NCBI RefSeq assembly: GCF_026914265.1
Contig: NC_069135.1
Coordinates: 8,139,001 to 8,203,000 of the forward strand
Length of the DNA: 64,000 nucleotides
Source of the DNA: Mya arenaria
Lineage: Eukaryota; Mollusca; Bivalvia; Myida; Myidae
Direction of reading: 5' to 3'
The position numbers were made by a program, and so were the translations under genes. Below, piece after piece: positions 13,591 to 22,913 of the stretch. The notes beneath the pieces were generated by a model. That model had not been told where the DNA came from. It saw only the letters and a program-made list of their open reading frames with translations, and did not search any database. The first letter of the stretch is position 1. The number at the start of each line of letters is the position of its first letter.

Positions 13591-13650
13591 AAAGCTGCAC
13601 TCTAACAAGTTGTAAAAAAACGGTAAATCTGTGAGAGTGCAGCTCTTAGT
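13591..13650. mobile_element. Short MITE-like insertion with terminal inverted repeats
   Basis: 'agctgcactct' at the left end and 'agagtgcagct' at the right end are perfect reverse complements enclosing about 36 bp. The host sequence 'gtgattgttcatcattccaa' occurs on both sides (about 13556 and 13682), consistent with an insertion or local duplication. Confidence 0.6.
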
Positions 13651-13942
13651 ATTCAATTTTGTACGGTATTGATATTGAAAGTGATTGTTCATCATTCCAA
13701 CCGCTTGCTAAACATTAAGTAGATTTCTAAGCAATACTTCGAAAAAAGTACATTTTCAGCCAGTGAAATTGCAGATAGGCAATCATTAAGAACTAGGCTT
13801 AATCATTAAGGATTTTGACTTTCCAGGGTGTTTAAAGGTCCGCCTACTGTCACTTACCGATACCCATTCTCTGTAAATGTACCAGATTTTGCGTTGTCAA
13901 TGTATCAGCCAATGAGGTTGTATTCTAAACCAGTTAAATAAC

Positions 13943-14025
13943 CTGAAGTAATTTCTTTATGATAAGGAAGGACTCGTTCGCTGCGCTCACTTCGACCATT
14001 CTTTATCATTAAGAATTTATTTCAT
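13943..14025. mobile_element. Hairpin element
   Basis: 'aagtaatttctttatgataa' near 13945 is matched in imperfect reverse complement by 'ttctttatcattaagaattt' near 14000. The loop carries 'ggactcgttcgctgcgctca'. A structurally similar palindrome lies at 58660-58762. Confidence 0.6.
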
Positions 14026-14159
14026 GCCATCACTTACAAAAATAAGTTTAATAGTTACATGTCTCACGGTGACACATTTTATACTGCATTATCAATAATT
14101 GATTTGAGGTTGAACAATGACTCCGTGTAGGGTTACAACATAATAAATTGAATTTGATT

Positions 14160-15060
14160 AGAACAGAACAGATATTTTATTAAGACTTGTACAAAGTACA
14201 TCATCTTCTTAACCACAAATGAATAATAAATAAACCAACACATGGTATGACATAGGTTATACAATATGAAATAGAATCATAAATACATTCAAAAAATATA
14301 TATTCAAATCAGGTGAGGATGAACAAAACTATTATAATTATAAATCAATATTTAAAGTTGATCTTCTAATACTCAGAGCTTGTTTGACAAATAAGGATAG
14401 TTTTATAAGTTCTTGTTTATTTCTTGTGTTTAACAGTTCATTCAACTTAAAAACAGACGGACGTAAATAATAATACCGTTTTATGTATTTCTTTCTTATA
14501 GTTTCAAAACTTGTACAAATACAATGAAATGAAATTCATCTTTTATATCTCTTGAGTTACAGCCTAAACATACGATTACGATTATATCTGCCAGTTTGAA
14601 TCCTTAACGGGTGTGCAGAAAGTCTACAAAAAAATAGTTCTAAGCTTTGATAGGTAATAAATCCAAATAATCTCCATACACAAAAGTAGTCTTAAATTCC
14701 TTATACAAAAATAGAACTGGGCTATCAAGGGATCTATACCATTCTTGCTTAAAACAATCAATTATTCTTGTTTTAAATTCCGTTAAAAAGTACTTTTCAT
14801 TTATCATATTAGGATTATAGAATACTTATGCAAAACCATACTGGCTCAAAAGCTTTTTAACATTTGATACCCAGTTAATTTTTCTATTATTACAGTCAGA
14901 TAATGCATTCTTATGTACACTACTTATTATAATGTTATCGCTATTTGTAACCTTTAACCAATATTGTATAATTCTAACATATCTATGTACATAGCAATAG
15001 TTACAATGCATTCCAAATTCCGTATGTTTATCATTAGTTTCATTTAGAAAAATGACATAT
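14160..15060 (-). pseudogene. Decayed LINE, C-terminal end with 3' tail
   Basis: Reading the minus strand from about 15011, the frame contains NWVSNVKKLLSQYGF, a stop at about 14826, then in continuing frames KYFLTEFKTRIIDC, FKQEWYRSLDSP, GDYLDLLPIKA and a CxxC-type segment CLGCNSRDIKDEFHF. It ends with RYYYLRPSVFKLNELL. This is the typical post-reverse-transcriptase C-terminus of a non-LTR retrotransposon. Several frameshifts and stops separate the pieces. The 3' end carries AATAAAATA and a TGTTCTGTTC tail near 14160. The RT domain is missing, so the copy is 5'-truncated and dead. I recognise this from protein style, not from a database search. Confidence 0.75.
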
Positions 15061-15327
15061 TCTAATAATGGTCATACCACGTGCTTTGTGACGTCATATT
15101 CTAATTTTGATTAAAAAGTGGTCGTTCGCCTAAAATTTCGAGTTATGTCGATATTATAATTTGATAGTTTACGAGTTCCTTCATAAACATCATTTCGCCT
15201 TGCAACACAATGTACTCTAAATGGCATATATTATATTTTTACAAATGATTGTCGTAAAGAACAAGTTGCAAATATCCGTTTTATTATTGTTTTCACAAAT
15301 TATATTCAACATGTTCAATGTGTTGTC

Positions 15328-15409
15328 GTATCGAGGGGTGAAAGCGAAAAGGTTCTAAGTGACATTAAATAAAGAAGCAGATAGAACCTTTTCGCTTCCA
15401 CCCCTCGGT
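15328..15409. mobile_element. Hairpin element with GC-rich ends
   Basis: 'gaggggtgaaagcgaaaagg' at the left is the near-perfect reverse complement of 'ccttttcgcttccacccctc' at the right, with a loop of about 27 nt. The stem of about 25 bp has one indel and suggests a small foldback or MITE. Confidence 0.7.
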
Positions 15410-15834
15410 ATGCATCACTGATTTCAAATTTGTTTTTGAATGGTCTCAAAATTAGAATGACAGACAATATGCAACTTGAAATAAAAAAATGGCGATTCTT
15501 TTTAAAAGGATATGATAATTTTTCTCTTCGTCGTCATCTTTCATGCTTGAAAATGCATAATGCTGATTAAATTAAATTTATTTCTCTTGGACTAACCTTT
15601 TTCCTGTGCAATTTTGACAACCCAAAATAATAAACTAAGTAATAGGTACGAAGTACCTATCGTTAGGTACAGTGTGTGTATACAACGTGATAATTGACGT
15701 CATAAATGCTACGTCGAAAGGCAACATTTTGCTTAAAATTAAGGCTTCAATCAAAGATAACTTTTCTTTTACATTACCGTTTTATATTAAAGACAAGATA
15801 TGAAAAAAATGTTGAATTTATGATGTGGAAATAT

Positions 15835-16620
15835 TTTTCCTAAGATTTGACCTAGTGACCTAGATTTTTACCCGGGTTGACCGATATTAAAAAATATGCA
15901 AGATATAATGCAGACAAGCATTCTGAGCATGTTTCATAAAGATTTGTTCTAGCACACCAGATATGCATTTCCGGTGAATTCAGCCGTGCTGGAAAACTCC
16001 ATCTGGCATCCCCCCATGCCAGATGAGTCACACGCTGTGACCTAATAATTTCAATTTCTTTTATAATACACTTTATGTAATCATAATTATGAGATTTAAA
16101 TAGATGATTTCCATTAACATTAACTTTACAAAAATTGACTTTACAGAACAAAACAAAAAAAAACTTAAAAGACGTGATGTCGAAGGAACTTATTGACGTA
16201 TGCAGTGAATACAAATTACTGCGCGTCATGACGTCAGTAAACATCATCGCACGCGCTTTTTGGTGAAATGTACAAAAATGCGCTATTTATGTATTTTCTT
16301 CATAAACAATGTGATTTAAGGTATGCTAGAAAAAAAAATCATGTGTGTCCGTTCCGGATAGAAAAATCCGACCCTCGTGCACGCTGCGTTGCCGGTAACT
16401 CGGCAAGCCTCGTTACCTGGCAACGCAGGTGCCCTCGGGTCGGATTTTTCTATCCGGAACGGAAACACATGACGGATATTATTAGTAAAGATTGTTGAAT
16501 TTATTACCATAAAGTATTTATTCTAAAGATTTGACCTAGTGACCTAGTTTTTGACCCGAGAAGACCCATACACATTCAAGATAACATGCCGATAATAGTC
16601 TGACCAAGTTTGATAACCAT
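15835..16620. repeat. Two copies of the 'gacctagtgacctag' core repeat
   Basis: 'gatttgacctagtgacctag' occurs at about 15845 and 16530, each followed by related sequence ('acccgggttgacc' or 'acccgagaagaccc'). The same core is tandemly repeated at 31150-31600 within the receptor gene intron. Confidence 0.7.
16347..16474. mobile_element. Near-perfect 57-bp-stem hairpin element
   Basis: The left arm begins 'ccgttccggatagaaaaatc' and continues to 'ggtaac'. The right arm is its reverse complement, ending 'gatttttctatccggaacgg'. About 57 bp pair with few mismatches around a loop of about 12 nt. Because of the symmetry both strands translate to the same peptide fragment (RIEKSDPRA). It is GC-rich relative to its surroundings, which suggests a recent, little-mutated insertion. 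Confidence 0.85.
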
Positions 16621-17040
16621 TGGATACAAACTCTTGATTTTATTAAATAAAATGAAAAACGGCCGCCCGCCCGGTTTTCGCCATTCTATAACCGTAATTT
16701 TTCGTTGAAAAATCCGGCTAAAAAGGCAGTCTATGCCGCTTAAAGAGCCCCGCCTTCGTTTTATTACCGAAATTTGATAAAGTCATTAGTTTCATTAAAC
16801 ACTTCGACAAACCTGTTTCCAAATTAATGTTTTGACAGTGCTCCGTCAGACGGCCGTGTTGTGGAAATGTTTGTCGAAGTGTTTAAAAAAAACTAAACTC
16901 TCAATCGAATTCTGGTAAAAGACCAAAGGCAGTGCTCCGTATAAGCGGAGTAGACAGTATTTTTTTAAATCAAAATATTGCCTTCCGACGTAGCATTTAT
17001 GACGCAATTCATCACGTGGTATACACATACTGAGATAGCT

Positions 17041-17735
17041 TGACTAGGTATGGAAAAGGACCCTTTTTGCCAGAAAGGACATGTACGGAAAGGATCTACA
17101 AAACTATATTAGTGGAAAATGATTGCTTTGTTCCACATTTTAAAACTGATCGGTGAACCTGGTCATCAATAATTATCAAAATACATATAAAGTATGGTTT
17201 AAAGGGATAAAGAAATCAATATTCCGCCGAAATATGTATCGATATGTATCGCTTGCTGTTTGGTAATTATAATATAATTACATTATTTGCATTCAAGTTT
17301 TGGTTTATGTGCGGAGTTTCGTTTAAATGTGCGGAGTTTCTCTCTGAAGGTTATATCACTTCATGAGGTTGCCCAAAACTCAAATGCAAATATTGTTTTA
17401 TAATTAAATGCATTCACCTTATTTAAAATATTATCATGTTAGTAGAACGTAACTGTGTCAATCACTGACCAGTTTGAAATCCTGTGTGATGGATTAGTAC
17501 AAATTCCTCACATCTTAATTGTTTGACGGTTGTCCAAAGCCGGAATATTTAATTAATCCATAATAAAACTAAGTAAAACAATCCAGCATGCAGGAAGGCT
17601 TTCTAAACAAATTAAAGTGGTATTATCTCCCCTACAAATGTGTGACAATCAAGATATTTATAAGATAATAATCTGTCATCGACACTTGGTTAGAGTACCT
17701 TTAATTTTTAAATTGCCAGTTTCACTCAGGTCTCA
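17041..17735. other. Gene-less stretch before the second minisatellite
   Basis: No coding features. A local duplication of 'tgtgcggagtttc' lies near 17309-17340. Confidence 0.35.
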
Positions 17736-17739
17736 GAGA

Positions 17740-19625
17740 CATAGCAAAACAGATACACACAGACATACACATTGCCAAACACATAGACATACACATTGCC
17801 AAACACATAGACGTACACATAGCCATACACATTGCCAAACAAATAGCCATACACATAGACGTACACATCGACGTACACATTGCCAAACACATAGCCATAC
17901 ACATAGACGTACATATTGCCATACACATTGCCAAACAAATAGCCATACACATAGACATGCACATCGACGTACACATTGCCAAACAAATAGCCATACACAT
18001 AGACGTACACATCGACGGACACATTGCCATACACATAGACGTACATATTGCCAAACACATAGCCATACACATAGACGTACACATTGCCAAACACATAGCC
18101 ATACACATTGCTAAACACATAGCCATACACATAGACGTACATATTGCCAAACACATAGCCATACACATAGCCAAACACATAGACGTACACATTGCCAAAC
18201 ACATAGACGTACATATTGCCAAACACATAGCCATACACATAGACGTACACATTGCCAAACACATAGCCATACACATTGCTAAACACATAGCCATACACAT
18301 AGACGTACATATTGCCAAACACATAGCCATACACATAGCCAAACACATAGACGTACACATTGCCAAACACATAGCCATACACATAGCCATACACATTGCC
18401 AAACACATAGACGTACACATTGCCAAACACATAGCCATACACATAGACGTACACATTACCAAACACATAGCCATACACATAGCCAAACACATAGACATAC
18501 ACATTGCCAAACACATAGCCACACACATTGCCAAACACATAGCCATAGACATAGCCAAACACATAGACGTACACATTGCCAAACACATAGACGTACACAT
18601 TGCCAAACACATAGCCATACACATAGACGTACACATAGACGTACCCATAGCCATACACATTGCCAAACACATAGCCAAACACATAGACGTACACATTGCC
18701 AAACACATAGCCATACACATAAACATACACATAGACGTACACACTGCCAAACACATAGACGTATCCATTGCCAAACACATAGACGTACACATTGCCAAAC
18801 ACATAGCCATACATATAAACGTACACATAGACGTACACATTGCCAAACACATAGCCATACACATAGACGTACACATTGACGTACACATTGCCAAACACAT
18901 AGCCATACACATAGCCATACACATAGACGTACACATTGCCAAACACATAGCCATACACATAGACGTACACATTGCCAAACACATAGCCATACACATAGCC
19001 ATACACATAGACGTACCCATAGCCATACACATAGACGTACACATAGCCATACACATATACTTACACATAGCCATACACATTGCCAAACACATAGCCATAC
19101 ACATAGCCATACACATAGACGTACACATAGACGTACACATAGCCATACACATAGACGTACACATAGTCATACACATTGCCAAATACATAGCCATACACAT
19201 AGCCATACACATAGACGTACACATTGCCAAACACATAACCATACACATAGCCATACACATAGAAATACACATTGCCAAACACATATCCATACACATAGCC
19301 ATACACATAGACATACACATAGACGTACACATTGCCAAACACATAGCCATACGCATAGACGTACACATAGCCATACACATTGCCAAACACATAGCCATAC
19401 ACATAGCCATACACATAGACGTTCATATAGACATACACATTGCCAAACACATAGCCATACACATAGCCATACACAGAAGCGTACACATATACATACACAT
19501 TGCCAAACACATAGCCATATACAGAGGCGTACACATAGACATACATATTGCCAAACACATAGCCATACACATAGCCATACAATTAGCCTCACACAGAGGC
19601 GTCACATAGACATACACACAGCCTA
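17740..19625. repeat. 12-bp-based minisatellite array, 1.9 kb
   Basis: Tandem 12-bp units of three types (cacatagccata, cacatagacgta, cacattgccaaa) combine into 24- and 36-bp patterns. As 12 is divisible by three, five of six frames are open (for example HIAIHIAK forward and MCMAMCLA or GYVFGNVY reverse) with frames up to about 560 codons. No splice or start evidence and equal openness on both strands argue against coding. The right end degenerates into 'acatacacatagaaatacac' type sequence. Confidence 0.97.
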
Positions 19626-19850
19626 ATATACATACACATAGAAATACACTTTCACTTAAATGCACACAGATATTAACATAGCCATACACATAAACGTACA
19701 TATAACAACAGCCACATATACATACACATAGACAAACATACGCATACACACACTTACACATAAACATACACACATGCAGACACGCACACACACGCGCGCG
19801 CACGCACACGCACACACACACACACACACAGAAATACACACAAACACAAA
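19626..19850. repeat. Degenerate (ACAC/ACGC) microsatellite
   Basis: Irregular 'acatacac' repeats change into (CA)n and (CG)n runs around 19770-19845. This may be a shorter-period expansion at the edge of the 12-bp array. Confidence 0.85.
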
Positions 19851-19869
19851 CATGGGATGAGGTTTGAGG

Positions 19870-22120
19870 CACCGGTCAAGGTCACAGTCACTAAAATAGA
19901 AAAATGGTAATTAATGACTTTTGTTAGCAATATTGACATATTGCAAGCAAACTTACGACGTAAGCTAAAGTTTTTCTGTTAATCATCGAAAACCTGGTAT
20001 ATCGTCGCATTGCGGCGTTTCTTGTTTACTTTTTAATTTGAATTTTTATTGCTTTTGACAGGCACATATTTCAGCATTGTTGTATCCATTTCTAATACAA
20101 AGAATCGTATAGTCAAGCGCGCTCTCCTAACGCTCTAGTTATTTCTATAGTAACTACATGTACTAATGTTTGCAAAGACGAGTATTTGATTGCAGACAAT
20201 AACATGTTATGAACTGATACGTTGTGGTGGTTTTAATCAAAAGACATTGCCAGATCATATAACAATTGTCGAGGCACCAGAGCTACATGAAGTCAAGGAT
20301 ATTCTGGATGGAGATATCACAACCATAAGGCAGTCGTGTGATTCTGTTGTCAACCATTGCGGAAGACCTTGACTCAACTTTTCAAAGTCATACTCTTTTC
20401 ATTTTTAAAGGACGACGTCTTAGAGCTTATGTCAATAGCACTAACGATAACTTTAAATTTGCTTATTAAAACGGATGTAATGTAATTGATAGCTGTATTG
20501 CTACAAAAATGTTTTGATTTAGCAGGGAATTTCAATGTTATCGATAGGGTGGAATGTCATCTTTTGCCAATATGTGTATCATTTGACATTTTACTTAACA
20601 GATAGAAAATATAAATGCCACACCTATTAAACGATATAATCTGAACAAGCACTGATACAAACCCGGATTATATTGCAGAACTAGCTGCAGGCTACGAAAA
20701 TGGTATTTCATTCGTAAGATTCTTGTATTATTGATAGCGATAATGTTTATGATATTGTGGATGCATTAGAAAACGTTATCAAACTATGTAGTGAGAAATT
20801 TACATTTATAATAAAACCAAGCATATTTAACCAAGGATATAAGTAATGGTTCGACTCAAAGTGCATATAGGCGAATAGAGAATCGTTACAGTAATATTTT
20901 TTCAATATTTAAATATCATTTTGAAAAAAATAATAATACCAAAACCTGATTATAAGATATATCCAAAGAAAATGTACATGTGTTGGGATGCTAGAGGTTT
21001 TTTAATGTTTAACAGAATGCCTGTAATGATTTGGTTCTAGGTTCTCTTTATACACGTGCATATATGAAACGTTGTATTAAATACTGGAGACGATTTTTTT
21101 GGCTATACATGTATTTGAAAACGCCAACATGTCGATAATGTCGCATTGACTTCATTTATGTAAACTCATAGGTTAAAAGGTCAGTATTTGCGAATGTAAA
21201 GAGCCAGATGTACACACGAACATTGTGTAGCGAATAACAGTTGTGCAACCAGGATTTGATGTTAGAGGAGGCGTAACTTTGGGGGGGGGGGGGGGGGCTT
21301 TACCTTTTGACTTGCGCCCCTCCATCAGAACCCAAATGAATTTGGTTAAAAGTGTTGTCGGGGGGGGGGGGGGTATTCCCCCAAGAAAATTTTAACAACT
21401 TCTAGTCCGGAGCACTTGGCGCCGTTTGTTGGGCATATTTCATTACTTTTCTTCTTCTGTATCGAAATGAAAAGTGAATCATAGTTAGGTGATTTTAGGA
21501 GCCGCAAGCGAATAAAAAGTTATCATCTAATACTCAAAATAAAACAAAATTCATATTTGAAACTTATGTTTGTTTTAGATGAAGCTAACTTTCGTAAATG
21601 TTCTGCATCATTCAGATGATCTGTACATATTTTTTTTCTTTTGAAACTCGTAGATATTATGAGATACACAGAGAAGAACTCGATTGCCCATACTGCGAAT
21701 GTTATAGTAAAGATGAATTTCATTTTTGTTGATATTTCCTGTATGTAAGATAATAAGGAATGTTTATATTGCAAAATACAACGGAGAATACCTTACAATA
21801 GATAAATGTTATTCTTTAAAGTATAGTGTAAAAACGTACATATTACGCATTTTAAGATATACTTTATGGAACTTAGTTATGGAGTCATTACCTGTCATTG
21901 TCCTTATCTATCATATTTGTATTATAAAGATATGCTCTACTGTGTGTATGGCACCGAGGCCTTTCATACAATTAACTTTAACATTGAACTAAACTTGCCA
22001 TGGAAACGATGTATTGAAATGAGAACTGTAGTGGTTGAAGTCCTATCCAGATTACATTTGTATTGAAATATGATAAAAACTGTCAGTATTTATGCATTTA
22101 TAAAGGCCAATATTCTTAAT
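19870..22120. other. Unassigned stretch with LINE-like traces and poly-G runs
   Basis: No intact gene. A 60-codon frame at 20190-20372 and interrupted plus-strand frames near 20700-20950 (including 'WFDSKC') have a faint look of a decayed LINE, but I cannot confirm it. Poly-G tracts occur at 21283-21297 and 21360-21373, flanked by similar sequence, possibly two ends of a short duplicated repeat. Confidence 0.3.
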
Positions 22121-22260
22121 CAGAACAGATTTGAACAGAACAAAACAGAACAGTATTTTATTCACATAAACTGTACAGTTTCTTGTGACATATAAATACA
22201 TATGGAAACATCAAACTACAAGACATAAGATAATAGCACATACATGTAGTTGGATGCATC
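22120..22260 (-). mobile_element. LINE 3'-tail fragment
   Basis: On the minus strand the sequence reads through 'aatacatatg..aaactgtacag' into AATAAAATA and a TGTTCTGTTTTGTTC tail. The tail organisation matches the LINE remnant at 14160. No coding part is attached. Confidence 0.5.
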
Positions 22261-22405
22261 TTATGTGGAATATATAATTTTAAAAAAATTCACAAGGTAA
22301 ATGATATAAAGCATGTTCAAAGCATGTTTAAAGCATAATATTGGTAAAAATGAGTGTTCAAATTTCAAAATATAATAAAGAGTAACACAATGGAAATAGT
22401 AAATC

Positions 22406-22411
22406 TTTATT
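22406..22411 (-). promoter_or_regulatory. Candidate polyadenylation signal AATAAA of the receptor gene
   Basis: 'tttatt' on the plus strand gives AATAAA on the gene strand about 380 bp past the stop codon. It is one of a few candidates and usage is unknown. Confidence 0.35.
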
Positions 22412-22604
22412 GCGTTCTGGCGTGCTCCGTGTGCTCCGTACATGTGTTCATGAATATGATATTTTAGTTACAGGTTTTTGGAATAGGGCATTATAAATCA
22501 TAAATATTTATGGTTATCACATCTTGTAGGTTTCAGTGTATTTGTATGTTAAATATAGGCAATATAAACAAAATTATCAATTTTATGGGACACCCCTCTA
22601 CATA

Positions 22605-22724
22605 AATCAACATAATTCAATGGACACTATTTAATCAGACTGTGTGAACAGGGGGTTGTCAAAGTTTGTATTCGAAGGGAGGCCACTCAATGGCTGGTCT
22701 TCTTTGTCATCTACGTTCAGGGGT
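22605..22724 (-). pseudogene. Perfect partial duplicate of the terminal coding exon
   Basis: This 120-bp block is identical to 22765-22884, at an offset of 160 bp with a 40-bp unrelated spacer. It repeats the tail-coding segment from PLNVDD through NFDNPLF to the stop. It lacks the exon's 5' end and splice acceptor, and the 160-nt offset puts it out of frame with read-through, so it should lie in the 3' UTR. Confidence 0.85.
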
Positions 22725-22790
22725 AAATCCATAATGAACAAATTTTCTTAACATCAAATAGTGCAATCAACATAATTCAATGGACACTAT

Positions 22791-22913
22791 TTAATCAGAC
22801 TGTGTGAACAGGGGGTTGTCAAAGTTTGTATTCGAAGGGAGGCCACTCAATGGCTGGTCTTCTTTGTCATCTACGTTCAGGGGTGACTGGTCCTGGATGA
22901 CACCGTCAGACTC
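22791..22913 (-). CDS. Receptor exon 22, cytoplasmic tail with NFDNPLF
   Basis: Acceptor 'tgtatacag'; 40 codons then TAA at 22791-22793. It starts ESDGVIQDQSPLNVDD and ends NTNFDNPLFTQSD. FxNPx[YF] is the established clathrin-adaptor signal of LDL-receptor-type tails, so constitutive endocytosis is the likely role of this exon. The acidic run before it is typical of trafficking tails. Confidence 0.93.
   Translation of the reverse strand, partial: ESDGVIQDQSPLNVDDKEDQPLSGLPSNTNFDNPLFTQSD

Larger units (their letters stand above)
15660..17040. mobile_element. Foldback element copy 2, split by nested insertion
   Basis: The left arm ('cagtgtgtgtatacaacgtg' near 15671 through 'aagataac' near 15760) and the part from 'ggcagtctatgccgc' (16723) to 'gtatacacatactga' (17034) correspond to the element at 8123-8625. 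About 0.9 kb (roughly 15790-16715) has been inserted between them. The insert holds two 'gacctagtgacctag' repeat pieces and the hairpin at 16347-16474. Confidence 0.65.

Noticed and set aside
16268..16510. Overlapping frames on both strands sharing RIEKSDPRA
   Set aside because: Consequence of the near-perfect palindrome at 16347-16474, not a conserved protein.
17722..19609. 564- and 550-codon open frames as Cys/Met-rich or His/Ile-rich proteins
   Set aside because: Translation of a 12-bp satellite; five frames are open at once.
20190..20372. 60-codon frame as a small gene
   Set aside because: No recognisable family, no flanking exons, and the surrounding sequence looks like decayed repeat.
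22605..22724. Second, alternatively spliced terminal exon
   Set aside because: The duplicate lacks any AG acceptor at its 5' border and the exon's first codons, and read-through would be out of frame.
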